From Euphorbia lathyris (lineage: Eukaryota > Streptophyta > Magnoliopsida > Malpighiales > Euphorbiaceae): a stretch of 64,000 nt of DNA. Location of the stretch: assembly GCF_963576675.1 (NCBI RefSeq), contig NC_088911.1, forward strand, positions 76,165,256-76,229,255, read 5' to 3'. Below, piece after piece: positions 10,013 through 19,918 of the stretch (its first letter is position 1; every line of letters starts with the position of its first letter). Below the pieces are notes generated by a model. The model was given only the letters and a program-made list of their open reading frames with translations, did not search any database and was not told the origin of the DNA. A program made the translations under genes and the position numbers.

Positions 10013-13000
10013 CTAACCTGGGATTAGCCTAGGAAAGCTAACCCCAATCATATCCTCTAAAAGAAGAGAAGAGAGAAAGGTAGGGGGAACAGAAAGGGTA
10101 GTAACATCTAACATCCCCTCATGGCCAGCCAGAGCCAAGCGATCCGCAACTCGGTTCGGCTCTCTGAAAATGTGAGTGAACTTTAAGAAATCAAAGGACG
10201 AGCAAAGCCTTTTAATGGCTTTTATAAGGTTGCGGCTATTAAGACAAATAACATGATTATCAGAAATCATTTTAATGGCCTCCATGTTATCAGACTCCAC
10301 AGATAACTTCTTAACACCCAGGCTTTTAGCAAGCTTGATACCAGAGAGAATACCCCAAAGCTCCGCAGAAAAGGAAGAGCCCAACCCCAGATTCTGGGTG
10401 AACCCAGAAAGCCAGACGCCCCCCGCATCTCTAAGAACACCTCTGGCAGCAATCTTACCATTGATAAGGCAGGAGCCATCCGTATTCAACTTCACAACCC
10501 CATCTCTCGGCCTGCTCCATCCAACGAGATGGACCTCTTTCCTCTGGGTAGATCTGGCTAGGGAATCCCCTTTGAAACTCTCAATAATAATAGAGAGTTT
10601 TTTCGAGAAGAACTCCGCTAAGTTAGGAATAAAGACAGTTTTGTTACCAAAAATCTCCTTGTTTCTCCACTTCCAAATTTGGTGACAGATGATAGCAAAA
10701 AAGATGTCACCATGCTCCATTTTAGTTAGCAGTTTCCCCTTAATACCATCAGAGAACCAGTCATTCTCAGAGTGGGCCAGGAAGGAAGAGAGAATGTGGT
10801 GTGGGAGAATCTTCTTCCAAACCTCTTTACCCTTAGAGCAATCCCTAAGAGCATGGCACAAAGTTTCATCCTGGCCTCTGCATCTACTGCAAGCTCCTGA
10901 GCTCGTCAAATGCCGTCTGTGCCTATCCGAATTAGTAAGCAGCCTGTCCTTAACTCCCAGCCACAGGAAACTCCTAATACGGTAAGGGACTTTGAGAACC
11001 CAAATGGATTTCCAAGTATCCGAGGGAGGATCAGACCTGTTGAGGGTAAAAGCTTCAAAGGCAGATTTGCAAGAATAAACTCCATTATTAGTCAGGGCCC
11101 AGCAATGCATATCCATATCTTCCTCTTGATTACTAACCTTCACTCCCCGAATTCTAAGGAGAGTCTCCAGGCTAAAGAAGGTATCAAACTTAGACCGGAT
11201 CCAGTCCCCCTCAGAGTCCACCACATTAGCAATCCTCCAGTTACGGATATCACTAGGCGGGGGGGAGCTACACACATCTAATAACGGTTTATCACCAATC
11301 CAGGTATCATACCAAAAACTGATGGTCTTACCATTCCCCACCTCCAGACCAACCCCCAAGCAGAACTCAGCAAACACAGCGCTAAGCCCTTTCCAGAGGA
11401 AGGAACAATTGGCCACTCTCTCCTTAGGGCCCCCAAAGATTTTGTCTTTCCGATACTTACCACAGAGAAGGCGCACCCAAAGAGAGGAGGGGTATTGCCA
11501 CATTCTCCAGAGAAGCTTCATTAATAAGACTTTGTTATTGTCTTTAGCTTGTCTTATACCAAGACCCCCCATGCTTTTCGGCTGGCAGACCTCCTTCCAA
11601 GGGACAAGGTGGATCTTCTTCCCCTCTCCAGACTCTCCCCAAAGGAAACGCCGGTTAATTTTGTCAAGCTCATTGAGAACTGGCTCAGGAAACCTGTAGG
11701 CTTGCATGATATGATTAGGAGCTGCGCAATTGACAGACTGAATTAAAGTTAGGCGGCCTGCCAGGGAGAGAGAATTGGCTTTTCAACTAGCACACAACCC
11801 ATTCGTTTTATCCAGCGTCTCTTTAAAGGAGGCCTTGGACACTCTATCGTTGTGGAGGGGGACCCCAAGATACTTCCCCAAAGAGTGAGTAAGAGGAATG
11901 CCAGATAAATCACTTAACCTTTTACAAACGCCTTTATCCATGTTCTTAGAGCAAAGCATCCGAGACTTATGGATATTGATCTTCTGGCCAGAAGCAGTGC
12001 AGAAACAATTAAGGATCTCCATAACCACACCAACTTGCTCCTCATTCCCCTCCACAAAGATCATCACATCGTCAGCGAAGAACAAATGGGTAATAGGAGG
12101 GCAAAACTTGTTGATGGACACAGGATGGAAGATCCCCTTGTTCACGGCCTCCTGGATCAGGTGAGACAACCTCTCCATAGCAATAACAAAAAGGAAGGGG
12201 CTCATAGGATCCCCTTGATGGAGAGAACTCATCAGATATATCTCCATTGATCAAAACCTAGAAGACAGGAGAAGAGATGCAATCCTCAATCAATCTCCTC
12301 CAGCTATCCGGGATACCGGCTCGCTTTAAACTATCCAGAAGAAAACTCCAGTTTAAGCGATCATAAGCTTTCTCCAGATCCAGTTTGAGCGCCACAATCC
12401 ATTTCTTACCTTTCCTCATCTTCATGGAATGGACCACCTCCTGGGCAATCACCACATTGTCCATCATTTTCCTGCCAGGAACAAAACTACCTTGATTCTG
12501 GCTTATAATCTCCGAAAGAATGCGTCGGAGTCTATTCGCCACAATTTTAGTGATTGCTTTATAAAGCACGTTGCAAAGACTGATCGGCCTCATTTGTAAA
12601 AAGGAGGAAGGTTTTTCAACTTTGGGGATCAGAACCGGGAGGGTTTTATTAACCAGCCTAATATCGTTAGAACCGCTAAAAACACCTCTAACAAAACTGT
12701 AAATGCCTTCCCTCACAGTTTCCCAGTGTTTATGGTAAAAACTGGCAGGAATACCATCGATCCCCGGAGCCTTAGTAGCTCCAATACTGGTGAAAGCCAG
12801 ATCAATTTCTTTCTGGTCAATAGGATGGAAAGCTTCCTTAATAGCATCCTCCTCCAGCCTAGGAAAGGAAACCCCAGAAAGGGCTTTATCCAAATCCACC
12901 TCATCCTCTTTAAAAAGGTCTTTATAGAAGTCAAGGGCCAGACGACGAATATCTTCATCCTCATAGACCCAATCACCATTGGAGTCTTTAATAGCATCGA

Positions 13001-14103
13001 TCCGATTCCTCTGTCTCCTAATAATAGTAGAAAGGTGGAAAAATCTAGTATTCCGGTCTTCGTCCTTAATCCAAGCCTTTCTAGATTTCTGGAACCAAAG
13101 AAGCTCTTCCTGTCTAAGCACAGCTTCCAACTCGTTCTGGAGGGATCTAAGCTGACAATTCAGACTGTGATCGAATCTGGTCTCCAAACAACGTTGAATG
13201 CCTTAAATTCTTCTTAAAAGTTTATTTTTTCTTCTGATAATGTGGCCAAAAATGTTTTTATTCCATCCCACCACATTCCTTCTAAACCCCTCCGCGGCAA
13301 GGAGAACATCAGAATGAGGTTGCCAATTATCTTTAACAAAAATTTTAAACTCATGATGGGAATCCCAAGCAACAAGGTACCTAAAAGGTCTATTCCTTTT
13401 AGTCCGATTACATTTAACCAGCTTAACGAGGATAGGACAGTGGTCAGAATGGCGGAAAGGAAGGTTAAGCACGTTTATTTTGGGAAATCTATAAATTGCA
13501 GCAACATTCGCGTAAACTTTGTCCAACCGAACAAACACGCTATTCATTTTCCAAGTAAACTTGTGACCAGCGGCTCCCAGGTCAGACAGCCCGAATAAAT
13601 CCATATTCTGCTTGTGATTAAGGCACCGGTTCACATAATGATTACCCCCCCCCCCCTCTATGGTCACTCATAAGGGCAATATCATTAAAGTCCCCAGCCA
13701 CCATCCAAGCCTCCACCATGCTTGTACTTATAGAATAGAGGATCTCCCACAGCCTTTTTCGGTTAGTCGATACCGGATCGGCATAAATAAAGGTAACAAA
13801 GAAAGGTTTATTATCAGGGTAACAGACCTTACTATGAATGAATTGATTATCCATACTGATAATATCAATATTAACACGATCTGGCTTCCAAAAAGGCCAA
13901 ATCCCCCATGCCCGACCAGTAGCCTCAGATCTGACACAACTCCAATTCTTAAACTTTCTAACCACCTCATCTGCTTTTGAACCACTAACCTTGGTTTCAA
14001 GAAGAGCAAAACAAGAAGGATTAAATTGCTTAATTAGATCTTTAACATGGATACGGGTAGCCTTGCTAGCCGCACCTCTAACATTCCAAACAAAGAAGTC
14101 CAT
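10013..14103 (-). pseudogene. LINE ORF2: endonuclease - reverse transcriptase - RNase H, disabled
   Basis: ORF2 nicks the target DNA and reverse-transcribes LINE RNA. The visible order is APE-type endonuclease (MDFFVWNVRGAASKATR at 14103; DFNDIALMSDHRGG near 13670), RT (KAPGIDGIPASF, LKLDLEKAYDRLNW, then FADD near 12080), a Cys/His zf-RVT-like region (CSRCRGQDETLCHALRDC), and a C-terminal RNase H near 10300-10500 (LNTDGS, SAELWG, VESDN). Lesions: a frameshift at a run of twelve C at 13645-13656, TAA at 13203, TAG near 12258, a frameshift near 12240 and TGA at 11783. Three of these stops fit single transitions from CAA, CAG or TGG. It starts 34 bases after ORF1. Confidence 0.9.
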
Positions 14104-14137
14104 CAGAAAAGAAAGCTACTGAACACGGGCCCCTACC

Positions 14138-15853
14138 CTAGACCAGGTACTTATTCGGGGCTCCTGAGAGCCTAGAAGAGGTGCCAGCAGGCCTCCTTTT
14201 ATCCCAAGAGTCCGATGAACTATGGTTCTTTTTAGGGTTAGGTTTAGGTTTCTTCATATTCAACTTATTGACTCCTATAGTCTTTCCTACTGGGATATCA
14301 ATAAGAGATTTCAAATTACTAACCTCATTATTCATCACTCTTCCTGATGAGCCAATGATCAGGGAGCTCCCCTTGGCAACAACTTTGGAGTCAAAAAGAG
14401 GATTAATCGAGTCTCCAAGGATGGTAGCAGGCTCGGCAGATTCCAGGCCAGGTATGCTTAACTCCATATTCTCATTTGATATCTCCGGATCCTGTCCATC
14501 CTCAAGAGACAGGACTCCGAACCTTGACCCTGACCCTGAAGCAGACTCAACACCAGCACCATTCTTGATGTCAGGGGGCTTAACCTTGATCTCAGGAGCA
14601 ATTTGTAGAGAATTCATCTCCTTACTGATATCTGGAGATTGATTCCGAGCAGCATTTGCTCGTGGCTTCCTTCTGACCGACCTTTTGGCCAGCATCCAAG
14701 GGCCAAATTTCTTCCCTTCACTTTGACTCTCCTCAGCTCTACCTATGTTAGGCACCACCACCTCGTCAACCACCTTCCTTTTCTTTGGACAGCCATCATA
14801 AGTATGGCCAAACATGCCACATCCATAGCAGATATTGTGGATCCCTTCATATTCAATATGAAAGACTTTATTCTGAACGCAGAATTTGGACAAAAGAGGC
14901 TTAGCAAGATCAATGTCAATACACACATTGGCAAACTTGCCTCTCACTGCCCCAACGGTAGTTTTGTCTACATGGTGAACTTTCCCTACAAGGCCACCAA
15001 TCTTATTAAGAAATCTCTCGTTATAGTACTCAATAGGCAGTCCTGGGAATCTAACCCAAGTAAGGATCCTATTCACAGAACAGTCATGAGGATTAAAATT
15101 AGGGACCCAAGGCCTCAACGCCAACACATGATTGGATATGATATAAGGACCACCATTAACTACAGCATTAAAATCCTCTGCCCTTGTAAATTTAATGACA
15201 TAATAGTCATTCTCCAGATCCGTAATGGTAACCTTCCCTTTCTTAACCCATTGTGCCTGGATCCTCTGTGCAAAGTAATTAAAGCTGATCCTTTTCCCAA
15301 GCACCTTGACAATTAAGGCTAATTTCCATTTTGACCTGAGCACGCGCTTATCCTCAGAAGAGAGACGGATCACAGGACACAGCGGGTCCTCTTGAACACC
15401 ATCCTCAACATCAGAGTCGGAAAAGACTTCCTCCGACTCATACTCGATAATGTCATCCTCCAACATGGGTTCTTCCTCGACCACCCCCATCACCTTATCT
15501 CTCCAGGAAGAATTCCCCAAACCTTTCTCAAATTTAAAATTATCAACCGTATCCCCACCTTGTTGCGGGCCCGGATTAGCAACAGTAAACATACCATTAT
15601 TACTCGCAGCCCCCTGGATCAACGGTCCTCCCAACGGGGCTGCTACAATATCCCTAACAACCTTATAAATTTTGGCCGCATCGGGCCCCCTCTCCTGGAC
15701 AGCCTCCCCCGCTGCCGGCACTTCCACGGTGTAATTGCCCATCAACACATCAGCAACAGGGCCCTTACTGCCAAGCTCCCCAGCCGGATCGGTTTCCACC
15801 GCAACACGAGACACCGCCTCCCCAGGTCCAAAGGGCCGAGTGACAAGATCCAT
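14138..15853 (-). CDS. LINE ORF1: DUF4283-like domain and CCHC knuckle RNA-binding protein
   Basis: Probable RNA-binding partner of ORF2 in the LINE ribonucleoprotein. I place the start at the first in-frame ATG (15853), giving 571 residues. The frame stays open up to the element's 5' edge at 16080, so the true start may be upstream or lost. About residues 160-330 from this ATG are a DUF4283-type region (SKWKLALIVKVLGKR, VRFPGLPIEYYNERFL). Then comes a CX2CX4HX4C knuckle (CYGCGMFGHTYDGC) followed at once by PKKRKV, a basic nuclear-localisation-type motif. The C-terminal third is low complexity. No stop or frameshift is visible, in contrast with ORF2. Confidence 0.85.
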   Translation of the reverse strand: MDLVTRPFGPGEAVSRVAVETDPAGELGSKGPVADVLMGNYTVEVPAAGEAVQERGPDAAKIYKVVRDIVAAPLGGPLIQGAASNNGMFTVANPGPQQGGDTVDNFKFEKGLGNSSWRDKVMGVVEEEPMLEDDIIEYESEEVFSDSDVEDGVQEDPLCPVIRLSSEDKRVLRSKWKLALIVKVLGKRISFNYFAQRIQAQWVKKGKVTITDLENDYYVIKFTRAEDFNAVVNGGPYIISNHVLALRPWVPNFNPHDCSVNRILTWVRFPGLPIEYYNERFLNKIGGLVGKVHHVDKTTVGAVRGKFANVCIDIDLAKPLLSKFCVQNKVFHIEYEGIHNICYGCGMFGHTYDGCPKKRKVVDEVVVPNIGRAEESQSEGKKFGPWMLAKRSVRRKPRANAARNQSPDISKEMNSLQIAPEIKVKPPDIKNGAGVESASGSGSRFGVLSLEDGQDPEISNENMELSIPGLESAEPATILGDSINPLFDSKVVAKGSSLIIGSSGRVMNNEVSNLKSLIDIPVGKTIGVNKLNMKKPKPNPKKNHSSSDSWDKRRPAGTSSRLSGAPNKYLV

Positions 15854-16244
15854 GGCACCAGAATCCCAATCCGACACTGCCACAGCAGACGCCGGCACCC
15901 CGCCCCCAGCAGACGCCTGCTCCGCCGCCCTTGCTACCCTCTCCCTGGACCACCCAGCCTCTGCGTCCCCTGCATCACTCAGAAACGCGGCCGGATCCGA
16001 CCTCTCCACCCCTTTGTGAGCCGGCCGCTCCCTCTCTGTCGAGCGATCCCTAACACGCTCGCCACTCCCCCGTCTAACACACAATTGCTTTTCTGATACT
16101 GCCTATGTGATCACTCGGTCAACATAATTGGAAAATATCTTCAATCTAATTTAATTTACTCATTATCTTTTCAATATATGAGTTCAACCATAGTATAAAT
16201 GTAGAGATAAATGGATTAAACGGGCATTGGTCAAATATTCCTAA

Positions 16245-17940
16245 GTTTGGTTAGTGGAATAAAATATAGAATGGAATAAATAATTTTTTTTTCAAAAGAC
16301 AACATTACCCTTATATGTAGTTTCTTATTTCTTATAAAATTTTAGTTATTACTATAAATTATTCAAATATTTAATATATATTATTTTAAAAAATATATAA
16401 AAAAACAGAAAAATGGAAAACATGAAAGACGGAAAATACGCGAAAAATAGAAAAAAAAACATTAAAAACAAAAAACAATAAAAACATGAAAAACGGAAAA
16501 ATTGTAAAAACACGAAAAAGAGGTGGAAAACAGTAAAAACGTAAAATATAAAAACGTAGAAAAAAACATTAAAACCACAAAAAAAAAGAAAAAAATAGTG
16601 AAAATGCAAAAAAAAACATATAAACGGGTTAACACAAAAAAACTAGCAAAACATGAAAAAAATACAAAAAAAAATGTGCAAACGGTAAAATGCAAAAAAA
16701 AAATGTAGAGACATGTAAACCTGTGAAAACGCAAAAATAGAAAAAACCTATGAAAACAAGAAAATGCAAGAAAATATAAAAAATATGAAAAGATGTGGAA
16801 AACACGAAAATATAAAAAAAAGTTAAAAACACGAAAACCTAAAAAAAATATGGAAAACAGAAAAACGTGAAAATTTGTTAAAAACACGAAAACGTGAAAA
16901 CATAAAAAATAGAAAAATGCGAAAATCACGAAAAGTAAAAAAATGTTAAAAATAGGAAAACTTGAAAAAAGTGGGAAAACACGAAAATGTGAAAAAAGCG
17001 AAAAACGTGAAAAAAAACAGAAAATGCGAAAATGCGAAAAAATCTTAAAAACATTTTTATTGTTAAAAACACGAAAATGTGAAAAATGCGTCTATAACGT
17101 TTTTTAATATTTTCGTGTTTTTGATATTTTTTACGCTTTTTCTTGTTTTTCAAGTATTCTTGTTTTTTTTGCGTTTGTTCATATTTTCGTATTTTTCGCG
17201 TTTTGTCACGTTATTGTGTTTTTTTTTGCATTTCCACGTTTTAGTTTTTCGGTTTGCGCTTTTGTATTTTTCGTGTTATTTGTGTTTTTTTTTCATTTTT
17301 TCGTATTTTTTCACGTTTTTGTGTTTTTTACTTTTTCATATTTTGTTCGCGTTGTTTGCATTTTCATATTTATCGCGTTTTTCATGTATTGTCACGTTTT
17401 TGTGTTTTAGCATTTTTCGCGTTTTCGTATTTTTCAACGTTTTCATGTTTTTTGCATTTTTCACGCTTTTGTATATTTCGTGTTTTGTCACCTTTTCACG
17501 TTATTCATGTTTTATGTTTTTTTGTGTTTTTCGTGTTTTTTTCATATTCTCGTATGTTGTAACGTTTTCACGTTATTAACGTTTTTCATGTTTCATATTT
17601 TTATATTTTTTAACATTTTCCCCATTTTTCCATTTTTTACGTATTTTTATGATATAAATTATGGATTTGCCAAAATTTATAGAGGATTTGAGAAATTGAC
17701 TAGAAAGAAGATTGATGATTTAATAGAGGGTAATTTTATAAATTATAAAAATATAATATTAGGAATAGTTATTCATTAGATAATTGAAGAATAGATAATT
17801 GAAGAATAACTATTTCATGAGAATAAGGAATACGGATTCCATGGAATAGTTATGTCATAAATAAAATTGAACCGAAAGTGTGAATAACTATTCTTTTAGA
17901 ATAATTATTCTATTCCATCTCTATTTCGCGAACTAAACGG
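16245..17940. repeat. AT-rich fold-back element with mirrored A-rich and T-rich arms
   Basis: The ends are imperfect inverted repeats: GTTTGGTTAGTGGAATAAAA near 16254 against GTTTAGTTCGCGAAATAGAG (minus strand) near 17930, both followed by AATGGAATA-type sequence and a TTACCCT word. Between them 16390-17060 is A-rich with scattered CG words (AAAACACGAAAATGTGAAAA style), and 17095-17650 is T-rich with the complementary words (TTTTCGTGTTTTT). The two halves could pair as a roughly 600-bp degenerate hairpin. Long Phe-rich or Lys-rich ORFs in it are composition artefacts. Exact ends and target duplication are not resolved. Confidence 0.55.
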
Positions 17941-18160
17941 GTCCAAAGAGTTAGAATTAACTATGAAAAGGAGCATAGCTTAATTGGTGGACGATAACTC
18001 CCACAAACATAGTTTACAACTTTCGTCATAAAGTGCTCTCTAAAGAGTAAGTCTTCTCAAAAGGTGAAATGGCATATGTATTTTACTTTAATTGAAGTTA
18101 AATGCATTAAAACTTAGGATTAATCATCAAAACAAGCATAATTCAGTTAATAGTTCTGAA

Positions 18161-18240
18161 GTGGGTTGCTATATATCGCCCCTAAATTCCCACTTACTGC
18201 CCCGTTGTTACATTTTTGCCCTTCCCCCCTTTTTTTCAAA
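18161..18240 (+). repeat. Left TIR of MULE E
   Basis: It pairs with 44262-44323. The shared words include GTTGCTATATAYCGCC and CATTTTTGCCC. Similarity is about three quarters by eye over 60 positions. Confidence 0.85.
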
Positions 18241-18469
18241 ATAAAGATTTTGAACCCCTCCCTCCACTTTTCAAACTCCTCCCCCCACTTTTCAAACTCT
18301 TCCCTATTTGTCTCCTCATTTGAACATTTGAATTCCAAAACTTCATGGCGGATCGTGTAGGTAGAGGAAAAGGCTTGTTCCGTCCTCCGATAAGTTTTTC
18401 GACTTAAAATTAATTTTTTTTTTTGTTTTTTTGTCTTGGCGAGTAGAAATGTCCGCCCTTTGTATAGTA

Positions 18470-18830
18470 GAGGCGGGTCTTCGGCCCGCCAAGGCCAAAA
18501 TCCCTAGGATTTTAGCCAAACTCGGCCAAAATCCTAGAGATTTTGGCTTTGGCGGGTCAAAACGCCCACCCATTATGCAAGGATGGCGGGTTCGGCACCC
18601 GCTATCCATGTATAATGGGCGGGCGTTTTGACCCGCCCCTTATGCACCGATGGCGGGTTCCGGACCCGCCATCCGTGCATAAGTGGCGGGCCTGGGATTT
18701 TGCCCAGGCGGGACGTTTGGCCCGCCAAGGCAAAACCTGGCAGATTTTGCCCAAGGCAAAATCCCCATTTTGGGGACCCGTTTAGCCCGCCATTACGCCT
18801 AGGCGGGCTGTTTTGCCCGCCCGGGCAATA
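18470..18830. repeat. Nested hairpin array near the left end of MULE E
   Basis: A series of GGCGGGT/ACCCGCC palindromes. The largest pairs 18551-18576 with 18612-18637 (25 of 26 complementary) and encloses a smaller hairpin. The next pairs 18639-18658 with 18664-18683 (one mismatch). It sits in the first intron of the PMD gene and resembles the array at 43740-44040 next to the other end. Confidence 0.8.
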
Positions 18831-19913
18831 TAATTTTTTTTAATATTTATTTTGTTTTTTAAATTTAAATTTGTTATACATTTTAGCAGCCCGATGTTTC
18901 ACGGGTTGATCGTGAATCAAATAAGCGTGGTATCACAGCTTCTGCTCGGAGGACCAAAAGAGCAGATAAATTGATGGCATATGCATATAGGGCGTACGAG
19001 ACAGTGCATCAGCCCATGGACGAGGATTACGTTACCGTAGGATGACGATACTGTCCCGGTTCTTCGATCGTCGAAGGCGAGAGGCAGTCGTATTGCTTGT
19101 TCTGAGTCATCTGGTAAATAATTTACATTATTTTTTATGTTATTATTACTTGACTGTAAAAGTATAAATGTTATATGTGTAATATAATTGCAGGGAGCAG
19201 CAGCAAACGATCCAGGGATGCTGAAGAGGATTGGATAGTGACGGATCCGGTCCCAGGTGGACCAGTAGACGGTTCTGTGATTCCCAGTTTTTTGGGACAT
19301 GTTGCTTATAGGATGTGGAGCGGGCACATGAGGGCCCAGCTCAGGGGCCATACTAGGGGGCATTATTGTAAGAAACTGATGACATGGTACTCGACAGCTA
19401 GTCCACAGGTCAAGAAGCTTATACGGGATTCGAGACTGTCACACCTCCCCGAGTATCATGTACCCACACGATATGCCCCTAATATGTGCTTTTATCGAGC
19501 GTTGGCAGCCGGATACGTCATCATTTCACATGCCCTTCGGTGAGATGACTATTCTGCTACATGATGTGTGGGAGATTTTACGTATACCAGTGCATGGGCA
19601 ACTTGTGTCTGCTGAGAGTGGAACAGAGCAGTCTAAGTCCGCAGTGATGGAGCTGTTTGGGGTGACTAAGGAGGAGCTGGAGAGTATGCATTGGAAGGGT
19701 GGTGGTGTAGTTTGCAATTCCATCGTCTCTATGTGTTCCGTAGGTCGGATGTCAGATTCTGAGGCGATCGGGTGGATGTTTTTGTTGTTAGGTTCTACTT
19801 TGTTTATAGACAAGAATGGCGACCGTATCCGTCCCGTATGCTTGCTGGAGGTGCAGGATGGGGTAGAGGGCGTGGGTGGATACTCATGAGCTCAGCTACA
19901 CTAGCATACCTAT

Positions 19914-19918
19914 ACTGT
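19914..19918. other. Target duplication (left copy) of the Tat element
   Basis: ACTGT here against ACCGT at 39718-39722: one C/T difference. The right copy restores the PMD reading frame (a CGT codon after TAC), so the left copy is the mutated one. Confidence 0.85.

Larger units (their letters stand above)
9961..16080 (-). mobile_element. L1-type LINE retrotransposon with 12-bp target duplication
   Basis: A minus-strand non-LTR element. Its 3' end is the poly(T) run at about 9957-9972 (poly(A) tail on the element strand). It is flanked by a direct repeat ACAATTGCTTTT at 9949-9960 and 16081-16092, the target duplication left by target-primed reverse transcription. The order is ORF1 (CCHC, DUF4283-like), a short spacer, then ORF2 (endonuclease, RT, zinc-binding zf-RVT-like region, RNase H). 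ORF2 has at least five lesions, so the copy cannot move by itself. Confidence 0.92.
18345..19918 (+). pseudogene. PMD (plant mobile domain) gene of MULE E, 5' half
   Basis: Inferred exons: 18345-18389 (starts MADRVGRGKG), 18887-19113 and 19194-19918. The domain signature is clear at about 19500-19590: ERWQPDTSSFHMPFGEM followed by TILLHDVWEILRIPV, the plant mobile domain (aminotransferase-like) core. PMD proteins include Arabidopsis MAIN/MAIL-type factors and many transposon-carried copies; their molecular activity is not settled. Decay: the exon 1 donor reads ATAAGT instead of GTAAGT, and there are single-base frameshifts near 19039, 19490 and 19889. Exon 3 is cut at 19918 by the Tat retrotransposon and resumes at 39718. 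Confidence 0.85.

Noticed and set aside
16352..17579. Phe-rich and Lys-rich ORFs
   Set aside because: They are low-complexity artefacts of T-rich/A-rich sequence in a fold-back element.
17970..18010. Possible Pol III A-box/SINE (TAGCTTAATTGGTGGACG)
   Set aside because: There is no clear B box, tail or flanking duplication, so it was not called.
18100..18160. 9-bp target duplication for MULE E
   Set aside because: The sequences before 18161 and after 44323 (AATTAGA repeats) do not match convincingly.
18431..18843. Pro/Arg-rich ORFs in the MULE hairpin array
   Set aside because: They come from GGCGGGT palindromes inside an intron; the PMD exons lie on either side.
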